Origin: Chamaecrista fasciculata
Lineage: Eukaryota; Streptophyta; Magnoliopsida; Fabales; Fabaceae
DNA: 64,000 nt
Assembly: GCA_003254925.1 (NCBI GenBank)
Contig: QANZ01043763.1
Span: forward strand, 29,735-93,734
Direction: 5' to 3'
The notes beneath the pieces were generated by a model, which was not told where the DNA came from, searched no databases, and worked only from the letters and a program-made list of their open reading frames with translations. Shown here piece after piece: positions 22,312 to 33,967 of this stretch (its first letter is position 1; each line of letters starts with the position of its first letter). Both the position numbers and the translations under genes were made by a program.

Positions 22312-25300
22312 ATGGCTGAGCAAGAGCACAAGAAAGTAGAGTCTGAATCTCAATCGGAGCCTCCGCCTCCGCCACCGCCACCTCCGCCGCCGGCGGCTGA
22401 GCCGGCGAATGAGATTCCGAAGGATGTGACAGAGGAGAAATCTGTAATTCCACAGCCTCCTCCTCCTGCAGAGGATAAGCCTGAAGATTCCAAAGCTCTT
22501 GCTATTGTTGAGAGTATGATATATATATATATTTTTTTTTGGCCTGATTGAGAGTATGATATTATTATTGATTCATTGATGCTAACTTTTTCGCTGAATT
22601 TTAATTCTGTTTGGTTGGTTGCTCAGATAACGTCGAGAAGTTCACTAGTCTTTTTCTTGCTTTTTTGTTTTTGCCAAAATTCACTTTTGGTCCTAAAACT
22701 TTTTCTCAAGTATCAATTTGGTCCCGTAACTTTCTTTGTTGCACTTTTGGTCCCGTATTTTTTTCTTAGGTTGCAGAATTGGTCTCGTGTTTTACTTCTG
22801 GTCCTATATCTTTAGGCCAGGTTGCAAAATTAGTCTTATGTATTTTGGGTCAGGTGCAGTATTAGTCTCATATTTTTGGATCAAATAGGACTGACAATGA
22901 AACATTTTGCAAAGATATGAGACCAGTTATGAAATCTGACCAAAAGATATAGGATCAAAAGTAATATGAGACCAAATATGCAACATTTTACAAAGATATA
23001 GGACCAAAAGTGTAACAAAAAAAAAGTTATGGGACCAAATTGAAACCTGAGCAAATGTTATGGGACCAAAAATGCAGTTTAACCTTTTTTTTCTCTTTTC
23101 ATTGGATACTTTTTTACTTATCTTTAGTAATAGTAGCTCAAATGATTGATATCGATCACCTATTATAGAATCGCTATTTCCTTCTTCGAAATTGAGATAT
23201 TTTTTTCCTCCAATAAGAGATAAAGTCGATTAAAAAAATTAATAATAATTGTTCTGTTTCTGGGATATGTAATTGGTTTTCCCTTAACTACTCAGTGTAC
23301 CTCTATGAATCTGAGTCGGTGATACTGTTGTCTTCTAATCTTGCTTTTTCTATTGTTCTCAATTACGCTATGGTTCAGTTCAAAAACAAAACAAAATTGC
23401 GCTATGGTTGAATAATTGAATTGAATGGAGAAAAGTAGCAATAAATAAGAGCTTTCAACTAATTATTGATAACAGTTTTCTCCTCTTTGTTTTTTTTTTT
23501 TTTAAAACCTATTATTTGATCCATGAAATATTTCAATTTATCAACTATTTGGTCTTAAATTAATTTTTTACTTTTTGATCAATGAATTTATATTAAATTT
23601 GCACTATTTGATCCTTGAATTTGAATAATTTTATACTTTTGGTTCCTTAATTTACACTAAATACTATTTGGTTCTTGAATTTGACACAAAGACCAAATAT
23701 TTGACCAGTTTTGTTGTATTTTTTGTCCTTGAATTTGACCCAGGGACCAAATAAGGGTCAAAGATTATTCAAAGACTAATTAGTTGACCCAATGTAAATT
23801 CAGGGGCTAAATAGTATTTTTTTTTTCGTTTTTACTACAAAACTTTTCTTCTTCATCGTCAATGGTTATAGGTCTTATATAACCTTACTGTGGTTAATTT
23901 GGTAATTGCCAGAGCCTCCTCAAGAAGCTACTGAAGAGAAACCATCTGAGGGTTCTGTAAACCGAGGTTTGTACTAATTTGTAATATGCTTATCAAAATC
24001 ACATTTGGCATCATCCTCTTTATGAACCGTTCATGTCTTCTTTTGTTCATTACAGAGTATAAAAATACAATCACATTCTCATTAATTTTCAGATACGGTG
24101 CTTGCTAGAGTTGCAACGGAGAAGAGAATCTCACTAATCAAAGCATGGGAAGAAAGTGAGAAATCAAAAGCAGAGAACAAGTATGAGCTTGCTTAATTCT
24201 GTTAGGCCAAAGTTCAAATTTGGTCTCATATCTTTTGTTTTGTTCTTAATTTGGTCCCATATCTTTGGGTCTTTGGTTCCATATCTTTTCTTGTTGCAGA
24301 TTTAATCTCATATTTTTAGATCAGATGCAGAATCAGTCTCATATCTTTGGGTCAGGTGGAATCGTTTGCAAAAATATGAGAACTTGACAAAAAGATATGA
24401 AACCAAACTGAGACCTTTTGTAAAGATATAAAACCGAAAGTTTAAGAAAAAAAAGATACAAGATCAAATTGGGATTTGAGCAAAAGATATGGGACCAAAT
24501 TGCACTTTGACCATTCTATTAAAACAAATGCCACTTCATAAGGATATTGTGATGACATCAAATATATCTTATCATCAAGAAACATTATAGTTGATTCTTT
24601 GATGCTACTTAATTATCAAGGTTTGGGATACTAATTAATTAATCTCAATGAAATTGTTGAGCAGAGCTCAGAAAAAGATATCAGCCATTTTAGCATGGGA
24701 GAATAGCAAGAAAGCTGCCATAGAGGCTGAATTGAAAAAGATCGAGGTAGGATTGTTGTTTTCTTTTTCCATAGTAATTGTACAAGTGCTTTAAGATGAG
24801 TATTGTTTTGGAAATAACTTATACAAGGTTATTTACACTTCTTTACACGTTTGCTGTCATAAGCTTCCACTCATTATGAGTCTTATTTACATTTTTGAGT
24901 AAACTATCAATTCGGTCCTTAAAAGATACCAACTGACAATTCAGTCCCTAAAAGATTGAAATACACTAAATAGTATACCGTTTTGATCTTTCAAAGATTA
25001 AACTGTGTATTTCAAACAGGGACTGAATTGTCAACTCGATAATTTTTCAGGGATTGAGTTGTAAGTTTAATTTTTTTTTTCTTTCTTTTATGATTCGTTG
25101 TGCAAAATATTATTTTGAGTAAACTAACAACTCAGTTCTTGAAAGATCACCAAATTGACAACCCGTTTCCTAATTAATCTTTAAAAGATTAAAACGGTAT
25201 ATTATTTATTTTACTCTATAAAAATGACTAACAAGTATACTATTTTGATCTTTCAGGGACTAAATTGTGTATTTTTTAATATTTCAAGGACCGAGTTGTT

Positions 25301-25767
25301 AACTTGTTGACTTTTTAAGGACCAAATTATTAGTTTATTCTATGACTTTTTATATATTTTATTTTCTACCACGGTTAATTATGCAAAAGTAAAGTGATCA
25401 TGTGTCTTATTTTCATTGAAAGAGATACAAAGGAAAAAAAATCTTATATTAGTTTAGTCCACTTTGCTTTTAAATTTGTATGTATTAGTAATATTTTGGA
25501 TAATGTGTGTGTGTTTTACAACAAAGTCATCACAAGAGAAATAGTTAAAGTTGAAAGTTTATGTGAGAGCAGGAACAACTTGAGAAGAAGAAGGCAGAAT
25601 ATGTGGAGAAAATGAAGAACAAAATAGCTTTGCTGCACAGAGAGGCTGAAGAAAAGAGGGCAATTATAGAGGCAAGGAAAGGGGAAGATCTTCTCAAAGC
25701 AGAAGAGAGTGCTGCAAAATATAGGGCAACAGGAACTGCTCCAAAGAAAGGCATTGGTTGCTTCTAA
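22312..25767 (+). CDS. REM1.2: Group 1 remorin, five exons, 206 aa
   Basis: Exons are 22312-22513, 23913-23966, 24093-24180, 24665-24746 and 25573-25767. All introns are GT-AG and the phases fit, giving 207 codons including the stop. Residues 1-67 are a Pro/Glu-rich disordered head with an 11-Pro run (17-27). From about residue 90 the Remorin C domain follows: ARVATEKRISLIKAWEES, ISAILAWENSKKAAIEAELK and a coiled coil through EEKRAIIEARKGEDLLKAEE. The end GIGCF has the Cys (205) that family members use as a membrane anchor by S-acylation. Remorins organise plasma-membrane nanodomains and affect signalling and plasmodesmal traffic. The start is the first ATG after a CT-rich leader and matches the family length. 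Introns 1, 3 and 4 hold foldback MITEs. The symbol rests on sequence class plus the MYB neighbour and is a best guess within REM1.1-1.4. Confidence 0.93.
22667..23090. mobile_element. Foldback MITE ('GGTCCCATAT' family) in remorin intron 1
   Basis: The left arm (CAAAATTCACTTTTGGTCC...) and the right arm (...GGGACCAAAAATGCAG) are inverted copies built of short phrases such as TTTGGTCCC(A/G)TA and their complements. Related copies lie in remorin intron 3, in MYB intron 1 and at 33683-33932. Confidence 0.65.
23505..23825. repeat. Inverted repeat in remorin intron 1
   Basis: The stretch from CCTATTATTTGATCC to GGGGCTAAATAGTATTTT folds back imperfectly (TATTTGGTTCTTGAATTTGAC against the GTCCTTGAATTTGACCCAGGGACCAAATA region). 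It is probably another MITE. No target duplication was resolved. Confidence 0.45.
24205..24517. mobile_element. Foldback MITE ('GGTCCCATAT' family) in remorin intron 3
   Basis: Left AAAGTTCAAATTTGGTCTC and right GGGACCAAATTGCACTTTG are inverted, with internal AAAGATATGGGACC phrases as in intron 1. Confidence 0.65.
24896..25345. mobile_element. Two small foldback MITEs ('GAGTAAACTA' ends) in remorin intron 4
   Basis: Unit 1 (about 24896-25070) starts GAGTAAACTATCAATTCGG. Unit 2 (25117-25343) starts GAGTAAACTAACAACTCAG and ends GGACCAAATTATTAGTTTA. A third copy follows the gene at 25826-26037 (GAGTAAACTAACAACTTGG to ACCAAATTGTTAGTTTACTC). The larger elements at 33968 and 40535 share these terminal bases, so the small ones may be deletion derivatives of that family. 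Confidence 0.6.
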
Positions 25768-25825
25768 CAACACTAGAACCCTCTACTCTCATTGATGGCT
25801 GAATTATTTATGTATATTTCTTGTT

Positions 25826-26037
25826 GAGTAAACTAACAACTTGGTCCCTTAAGATCGCCGCATTGACAATTTGATCCCTGAAAGATCACATAATTTAGTC
25901 TTTTGAAAGATCAAAACAGTATAGTAATTATTCCTTTCCATGGGAATCTTTCAAGGGCTAAATGTGTATTTTAGCCGTTCAGAGATCAAGTTGTCAGCTC
26001 GATAATCTTTCAATGACCAAATTGTTAGTTTACTCTT
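25826..26037. mobile_element. Foldback MITE in the remorin 3' flank
   Basis: The terminal inverted repeat is GAGTAAACTAACAACTTGG against CCAAATTGTTAGTTTACTC. It lies 59 bp after the stop codon, so it may be within the 3' UTR. Confidence 0.7.
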
Positions 26038-26039
26038 TC

Positions 26040-27000
26040 TTATTTGTGCATGTATTAATGTGTGTGTGTGTGATTTGATTTGGTTTGTATTGAGGTTTAG
26101 TTCGTGTTTATGTATTATGTGTGCATAGGAATATGTTGGTGTGAATATTTGAATACAGAATACTCTAAAGAAAGAAATTGAATTGTTTAATTTTTGGTAC
26201 TGGTATGCATGTTTCTTGGATTATCAGGTTATCAAGTCATTCTTATTGTTCATTCCATATCAAGATATAAAAGAAAAGAAAGAAGTCATTTTTTTTTTTT
26301 ACTAGTAGTTAAAATTTTAAAAAGATTTTTCAATTTGTTTCTTCCACAACTTTAAAATGATTCTAATATACTTGAGAAGTTGAGATGAAATATTATTATT
26401 ATCAGTTTATAACCAACAAAACAAAAAGGAGTATGAGAAATTCCTCTTCGTTTCCTTGATCTCTCCTCGCCTTTTTCCCAAACAGTTTGGTAAGGAGCTT
26501 TGACGAAAGATGGAACAATAATTGTGAGACATTCACATATTTGTTAAGTCAAAATTGAAAGAATAGATAATGAAAGCATTTAGATTGACACTTCATTATT
26601 CTCTTCTTTTTGGTGTGAACTTTCATTATTCTCTTTCGTTATATACTTCAAATACAAAAAATTTTAATGCTTTTCTTTCCTTCTTTTTCAATCATTTTCC
26701 TTACCTTTATCTTCTTGAAAATGAGAGATCAGAAAACCAGCAAATCAGAAGCTAAAAGAAACTAACAAAGGTAACTATTTTCCCTGACAAAGATATATCG
26801 ATAAATTTGTATCTTATTGCAAAATAATCCTTCTAAAAGTCAGATTGATTCAGTTAGCATATTAAGGTCTACATAGCCATATTACATAGCAACCAAGGAA
26901 GCACTTGATAGAAGGATTAATTTGCAACAACTAGATATTTCCAAAAACAACCTAATACCTACACAAAATTTTAGTTTACCCTGTAAGTAGACCAATTATC
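26040..27000. other. Spacer between the convergent remorin and MYB genes
   Basis: It carries the presumed 3' UTRs of both genes. A (TG)n run lies at 26062-26074. No further gene or transposon end was recognised. Confidence 0.5.
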
Positions 27001-29928
27001 TTACTCACTCTTACTACCATCAAGAGGACTCAAGAAACTATCAGTGTTTTCCTCTAACAACCCTATATCTTCATCAGACATATCCATAAGTAGCTTCAAT
27101 GCAGAATCAGAATTATAAAGGAAATCATAAGATCCAGAGACAGACCCAACTATGACATCTTCTTCAAACTTGGGTTGCAAGCAACTTGCTTGATCATTGT
27201 TTTTCACATCAGAAAAAGACCCCAATTTTGAGGATGATGATGCCTGAGAGACAGGACTCGGACACCCGGGTTCCTTCCCGGCGATCATGCGAAAAGACTG
27301 CCCGACATCAGAATGCCAAAGCTGAAGGAAGTGATCAGGGTATGTTTTAGTTTTAGTACTGGTTGTAGTAGTAGACCATGTGTTATTGAGCAATAAAGAT
27401 TCCATAGACAACCTTGCCTCTGCCTCAACTCTTGCACTCTCCCATTGTACCATGTGACGCGTCGAAGGAGACTCAGATTTGACATCGGTTTTATCAGAGC
27501 CTAGCGAGGAATGCTGTGTTCCTAAGGTGTGTCCCGACCGAAGAAGTCGCTTCTTTAGATGTGTGTTCCAGTAGTTCTTGATTTCATTGTCTGTTCTTCC
27601 TGGAAGTTGGGTTGCTATAGCAGCCCACCTGTAGAAAGGTTTTATGAAGATCACTAAATCATGCCAACGAAACCATACACTAGTGCAAGCAAGGCATATT
27701 TAGATGGAACGGATGCTCAAATTAATCCTAAATATATGCCTTTAAGTTTATTTCAATTCTAAATAATTCGGAAGTCTCATATTAGTCATAAATGTTGTCA
27801 TTTAATTTTATTTTGATCTTAAACTACTATATATAGTCATATCTCTCTTGTTACAAATATAACGAGTCTAGAGTTATATGTTGCTTTTGACGAGTACCTT
27901 CTCTATCTAGTTGTGACTATCAACAAACGAGGTTAAATCGAGTCTCGAAAGTGAATCACTCGTTTTATGGTCAAATCAATGAAGTTGGTTAAATCATTCT
28001 AATTTCAAGTCCGAATACGATGAGTTTAGAGCTACACGTTACTCTTAATAAGTCATTTTTTTGTCGTGTTGAAACCGTTAGCAAATAAGGCCAAACTGAC
28101 TCAAAAGTGGATTTGGAATCAATTTTTCAATTTTTTTCTGGCCCCAAATCCACTTTCGAACCCGATTTGATCTCATCTACTGACAACTGGAAAAGAACTC
28201 GTTAAGAGTAACACATAGCTCTAAATTCGTTACATTTGAACTTGAAACGAGAGAGATATGACCAACTTTGCCTTTTTGATTGTGAAACGTAACAAGTGAC
28301 CCACTTTCGAAACGAATTCGACTCTTTTTGTTGACAGAAAGTAATATGTAACTCTAGACTCATTACATTCGAACTTGAAACGAGAGAAATATGACCATAT
28401 TCAGTAATTTGGGACCAACATAAAACTGAATCACAATATTTAGTACCAATATGAAATTTTCGAAACATTTAAGAGCAAAATAAATTTAAGTGCTAATAAG
28501 AATTAGGAACCAATTTGAGCATTTGACCTATTAAGAATTAGGAATGTCATAGGCTCTAAAACAGAGGATGCAACTTAACAAAATCTGAAAGGACTAGGCT
28601 TAAGTTGAAATTCTTTAGATTGTTTTATGAAGAATTCAATCAAAGTAGGCTAAAGATTAAGTATTCATGTCTATTGAAGGTGTAAAGTGATGTTGCATAA
28701 GATGCAAAATGTATTAATAATTAACAAAGTTAGGAAATGAGATGATGGAGAATGAATTAATTGAACCTGTTGCCAAGCATTCCATGAAGTTGAATGATGG
28801 AACTTTCTTCTTCAGAGGTAAAAGGGCCACGCTTGATGTCTGGACGAAGATAGTTTATCCATCTAAGCCTACAACTTTTTCCACATCGAAGGAGACCTAC
28901 AATTATGATGATTAATTAGGATATTAAACAATAAATATTAATTCACATGATGCTTTTAGTTTAGGTGTGAGTTTAGGGGTGGACAATTAGTTGAATCAAA
29001 ATAAATGTATGCTATTACCAAAAAAAAAAAAATAAATGTATGCCAAAGTGCACTTTTGGTCCCATATTTTTTATTCAGGTCTCAATTTGGTCTCACATCT
29101 CCTTTTTTTTTTTTTTTTGCACTTTTGGTCAGGTACAAAATTGGTCTCATATTTGTTTTGTTGTAGATTTGGTCTCATATTCCCACAATGTGAAACTTTT
29201 CAAAGATATGGGACCAATGTCGCAATCTAACCAAAAAATATTTGATCAAATCTATAACATGACCAAAAAATATAAGATCAAATCTGTAACCTAATCAAAA
29301 GATATGAGACCAAATGTGTAACAAAAAAAAGATACGAGAGCAAATTGAGACTTGAGTAAAAGATGAGACCAAAAGTACAATAAAAAAGATAGGACCAAAT
29401 AGAATCCTAAGCAAAAGATATGGGACAAAAAGTGCACTTTTAACCTAAATGTATCATAGTACAAAACATCAATCCATACTTATAGCCATACTATTGGTTC
29501 AAATTGGAACACTATACATAACAATACAACTGAATTTCGATTTCACATAACATCTGAATGATTGTTTCATGCTATGGACACTATAATAATACGAACAGCA
29601 AGCAAAATCATCAGACAAGTTGGGGAAATTATTGCAGTTACCAGAAACGAAATAAGATCAGTAGTAGTAAACTACTTCAACATAATCTCTTCTTTCTCTT
29701 TCATGCCTCAAATTTTTCTTCAAGAATGTCAAAGATTATAAAAAGAAGAAAGAAAAAAAAAAAGAGAGAGAGTAAAATAAGAGAAGTATAAGAACCAGCG
29801 TTTTTGGGGAGTGTACGCCAGCTTCCATGGCCATGTTTGTTGATGTATTGAACTAAAGCTTGGTCTTCTTCAGGAGTCCAAGCTCCCTTTCTCACTCCAT
29901 CTTTTTCACAACAAGGTGTTTTCCCCAT
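27001..29928 (-). CDS. MYB17: R2R3-MYB transcription factor, subgroup 9, three exons, 296 aa
   Basis: Exons (minus strand) are 29928-29796, 28896-28767 and 27628-27001, with GT-AG introns at the classic R2R3-MYB positions. The protein opens [21 protein letters not shown]2 lies at about 14-61 (Trp at 17, 37 and the W of LRWINYL) and R3 at about 67-112 (Phe in place of the first Trp, then W89 and W108), so it should bind MYB core sites in the nucleus. Residues 149-167 ([19 protein letters not shown]) are the subgroup 9 motif of MIXTA, MYB16, MYB106 and MYB17. I see no clear bHLH-interaction motif in R3. The C-terminus is Ser-rich and acidic ([18 protein letters not shown]), as in activators. 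I chose Met 29928 because families begin MGR.PCC; an in-frame Met lies three codons upstream. The remorin neighbour supports the MYB17 assignment. Confidence 0.93.
27700..28535. mobile_element. Foldback element in MYB intron 2
   Basis: The left GGATGCTCAAATTAATCCTA and right TAGGAACCAATTTGAGCATT ends are inverted. The interior repeats the phrase TTCGAACTTGAAACGAGAGA and its relatives in both orientations. The element at 45665-46185 shares these phrases, so it is a family member. Confidence 0.6.
29037..29450. mobile_element. Foldback MITE ('GGTCCCATAT' family) in MYB intron 1
   Basis: Left AAAGTGCACTTTTGGTCCCA and right GGGACAAAAAGTGCACTTTT are inverted, with AAGATATGGGACC phrases inside. It is the same family as in remorin introns 1 and 3. 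Confidence 0.7.
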
Positions 29929-30136
29929 CTTCTTCATTCTGATTTCGTCTTCATTCTCCACAGTGATTTGCAAATTAGTGAGTGAAATACACACACTGAT
30001 GACAAAAATTCTGTTTTTTTTATTCTGTGTGTGAGAGTCAGAGGAAAAGGGTGTTTGTTTGTGTGAATGGAAGAAGAAAGAAGAGTGTTGGAGAAGAAAA
30101 CTCAAAGCTCTGTGATTGTGATTAGGTCTTGAAGTG

Positions 30137-30329
30137 GTCAGGTTGATTTTTCATTTATCTGACATGTGTCCTTAAGCATATTATAAAGTTTTTTTATTGG
30201 TTAGTAAAACATCTCATATCTTGAAATCTACAAAAATTTATTAAAAAGATAATTTTTAATGTTTGAAAACTCACTTGACCAATCAAAAAAAATCTTAAAA
30301 TGTATCCTAAGACACATATTAGATTGACC
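30137..30329. mobile_element. Small MITE in the MYB promoter
   Basis: The ends are inverted: GGTCAGGTTGATTT...CTGACATGTGTCCTTAAG at the left and the reverse complement of CTAAGACACATATTAGATTG at the right. It starts about 210 bp upstream of the MYB start codon, within the likely promoter or leader. Confidence 0.55.
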
Positions 30330-30415
30330 CTTATTTTATTTAGCCATCAGTAAGACATAGGGATGACAATTTTAGCATATATTTAGGACATTTGTCTAAA
30401 TTCATCCTTAAAAAA

Positions 30416-30776
30416 TATTGGCAAAAGTAATTTAATACCTCTAAATTTTTTTTTGAGTCAATTGTATCTTTGAAGTATATGGCCACTTTCAGTTATTTCC
30501 CCAAAAGTTATTTTCAGTTAATTATACCTCTAATGTTTTACTGAATTAATTATATCTCCAAATACCTCTCAATTTAGGAGTATAATTGACACACAAAAGA
30601 AAAACTTGTGGATATAATTAATATAAAAAAAATATTGGGGGTATTGACTCCAAAAAAAACTTAAGGGGTATAATTGAAACCGACTCCATACTAAGGAGGT
30701 ACAATTGACCCAAAAAATTTTTTGAGGTACAAATGAAAATGACCATATACTTTGGGGTTATTAATAGTACTTTTGC
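30416..30776. mobile_element. Foldback MITE upstream of the MYB gene
   Basis: Left GCAAAAGTAATTTAATACC and right ATTAATAGTACTTTTGCA are inverted, with TCAATTGTA/TACAATTGA phrases inside. A related copy lies at 40080-40334. Confidence 0.6.
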
Positions 30777-30779
30777 AAA

Positions 30780-31790
30780 AAAAATATTCGATACTCATCA
30801 GATATTGGATATCACAAGGTACAAATAGTAAAAAGTAAAAAATTATTAGATATAATTGGGCGTCTACGGATATCGCTTTAACTATTCGGTAGCCGTTCGA
30901 AATGAACAGATAATTAGTACATATGATATCCTAAATCTTATAATGTAAATATTTTATTATATTTTTAATTAACGAATATTAAATATTAGATATCATATTA
31001 ATCTATTTTTTAATTAATTAGGATATCATATTATATATTTATTATTTTTTAATACTTTAAATATTTCAAAAACTTTTCAAATACTGAATAACAAATAAAT
31101 TATCAAATACGGATAAAGTATGAATATTGAATATGATGATATAAAATGATCAAATACCCTACTTGCCTATTGTCATCCTTAAGCTAGTTGAGTTGAGTTT
31201 TGAATATAACAAGATAATTGAGTTAAGACAAACTAACCCAAATCAAATAATGGCGAGTTGATTTAGATTGTATTGGTATATTAGCTCATATTATTTGTTT
31301 TACTCCTCATGTATTTACTTTTTTCAATTTGGTGTCTCTTAAATTATTTTTCAATTTGGTTCTTCATAATTTATTTTTGACTGATTAAATTGAAAATAAA
31401 AATATACAAATAGAACAAATTATAAAAATTATATCATCTAAAACATCAAAATATAATATGATTACATCAAAAATTAATTTTTATTTTTACAACTGATAAA
31501 TTAGATTAGATTGAACAGATTCAAATTGTAAAAATCTGAAATCCAACTCAAATTACAATAAACTTAAATTTTTTAACCCAAATTAAATTGTTAACTTTTT
31601 TTATAAGAAAAGTTTAGGTGAGTTGAGTCTTGAAGGCTTATCAAGGTTAGAGCATACTTTCAGACTCTATAAGCCCTTATAGAGATACTTACAAATTCTC
31701 ATCTTGACAGTGAAAATCAAATTTACGATCATGTATATTATGAGTCGACTCCTTACTAACTGTGTCAACTTTTGTCGAAAATTAAATTGT
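30780..31790. other. AT-rich intergenic region
   Basis: No coding sense, RNA gene or transposon end was recognised. Confidence 0.5.
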
Positions 31791-31797
31791 TAACTTA

Positions 31798-33272
31798 GGG
31801 TGCGTTTGGATGCAAAGTTAAGGTAAAGGAGGATAAAGGAATGGGGGAGGTAATAAAGGAGAAGTAAAGGATTTGTGTTATAAAGGAGGTTTTTAATAAA
31901 TTGTGTTTGGGAAAATGAGAGATAAAGAAGGAATTATGATATGAAATTATTTTAAAGGGTATGTAGTGATTGTGGTGGGTTGAAATAATAGTATTGGTAT
32001 TTTAAATTTGTATATGGGTAAAAATGGTAAAAATAAAGGAGGATAAAGGAGTGTTGTTTTTTTGTTTGTTTTGGTGTTAGTAAAATGGTATGAGTAATGA
32101 TTGCTTCGAAATTTGTGCTAAAGGAGGAAGTTAATAAAGGAGATTTTTGGAGTGGTAAGGTAAAGGAGGATGGAGGTGTGAATGTGGGACCAAAATGTAA
32201 TTTTTGAGTACTGAATTGTAAACTTTTAGGGACTAGATTATATATTTGTCCTGTTTACTGTCTTTTAAATTTATTTTAAAATTTTGATACTACAAAAATA
32301 TTACCCATGTATATAATAGAGGAGGGACCAAAATGTATATTTTCTGGGGTATGAATTATGTATTTTCCTAAATTTTGTTCTTCAGTAGTTGCAAAACGAA
32401 AAATATTAGCCATATATAACTGAATAATGGACCAATATGTATATTTTTTTATATGAATTATACATTTTTTTCTCAATAGTGTATAGTACAAAAAATATTA
32501 TCCATATATATACTGGAAGGTGACCAAATTGTAAAATTTTGGGATTTGAGAATTATAATTTTTTTCATATATTGATTTTTTTTTATTTTATCACCACAAA
32601 AGAAAATTACTCATATATGTGTTAGAATAGGGACTAAACTGTAATTAAATTTTCACACCACCAAAAATATATTTTTTTCTCATTAATGTTTCTGAAATAT
32701 GCTTATAAATTTTCGCACCACCAAAAATATTACCCTGAAATAATTATATTAATGCAGGAGGGACCATAATATATATTTTTGGGATCTGATTACACTAAAA
32801 AAATATTATTAAAGTTGGACTGATCTATAATTTTTGTTGTCAAATGAGACAATAAAAAATATTACCGATATATTCAAAACTGAAGACGCTAAATTATAAC
32901 AAACAATAAAAGATATTATTAAAGTTTTGGNAGAGAGAGAGAGAGAGAGAGAGAGAGATAAGTAAAAAAATAGTAAGAAAAGATGAAGGAGAGAGAAAGT
33001 TGTAAGGGTAATAAAAAAATATTTTTATATGCAATTTACAAATATGCCCTTTGAATATTTTATTATTTTATAGTAAAAAGTAGGTAATTATAGATAATTG
33101 GGTAGGGATATGTTAGTAATTTTAGAAAATAAAAGAGAGATAAAGGAAGAAAATAAAGGAGGGGGAGATAAAGGTAAAACAAACAACATTTGTAACTGTA
33201 GCTCTAGTCGTAAAGGAGTATTGGGAGATAAAGGACGATAAATGCACTGTAACTGTGCATCCAAACGCACCC
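31798..33272. mobile_element. PIF/Harbinger-type non-autonomous element, 1475 bp
   Basis: The termini are GGGTGCGTTTGGATGCAAAG at the left and, inverted, GGGTGCGTTTGGATGCACAG at the right, flanked by TTA on both sides (31795-31797, 33273-33275). A 3-bp TTA duplication and GG(G/C)-type ends are typical of PIF/Harbinger (Tourist-like) elements. The interior has tandem units (32280-32800), a (GA)n run (32932-32958, with an N at 32931) and no transposase. Confidence 0.82.
32280..32800. repeat. Diverged tandem repeat inside the Harbinger element
   Basis: About five units share CTACAAAAATATTACC(C)ATATATA, GAGGAGGGACCA and a TATGAATTATA tail. They match the repeat at 13049-13470. Confidence 0.65.
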
Positions 33273-33682
33273 TTAAACTAATTGATTAGATTGATTTTAG
33301 AGAGTTGACAAATTTACTTAAATATCCCTACCATGGGATAAATGCATGGAATCTGACGGCTATAAATGCATATATGTATAGGACATTGGGGGCGGCTTAA
33401 ACAGGTACGCCCTTGCATTTATTACGTTCATGCCCCCCTCAGGTAATCAAATCCTCCTCTGTGCTTCATAGTTAATTGCGACATATAAAGTAAATAAAAT
33501 ACACATCACACCCCAGAATACGGAAACCAAATCTGACCTTCCTTTGCTTGCTTGACCAGAAAGAAAATGACACAAAATTTTTTCATTTTTCAGAGAAACA
33601 AATTACTGGGGCAGCTGGAAAACACTCATACTTGAAAACGATGGATTTGATTTTGATCTGAATTAATATTTATATTCCCTTT

Positions 33683-33932
33683 AAGTCAAAATTTATTTTG
33701 ATCCTATAACTTTTACTCAGGTCTCAATTTGGTCTTATAACTTTTTTTGTTATACTTTTGGTTTTATATTTTTTGCTCAAGTTGTAGATTTGGTCTCGTA
33801 TCACTAAGGGACCAAAAGTGCAACATAGGACTAAATATGCAATCTTAGCCAAAGATATAAAATTAACAGTGTAGCAAAAAAAGTTGAGACCTAAGCAAAA
33901 GTGCTGGAACTAAAAGTGCATTTTGGTCTTCC
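33683..33932. mobile_element. Foldback MITE ('GGTCCCATAT' family)
   Basis: Left CAAAATTTATTTTGATCCTA and right GGAACTAAAAGTGCATTTTG are inverted, with TAGATTTGGTCTCGTATC phrases inside. Confidence 0.55.
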
Positions 33933-33967
33933 TATTATTATTAGGTTACTATATAAAATACAAAATC

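Noticed and set aside
22576-22815. 79-codon open frame in remorin intron 1
   Set aside because: It begins in the intron and runs into a foldback MITE. The correct splice (22513 to 23913) restores the conserved remorin sequence without it.
25516-25773. Minus-strand open frames of 69-85 codons
   Set aside because: They lie opposite the last remorin exon, which has clear domain sense on the plus strand.
29701-29795. Open extension beyond MYB exon 1
   Set aside because: It reads past the GT donor into intron 1; the joined exons give the invariant R2 helix sequence.
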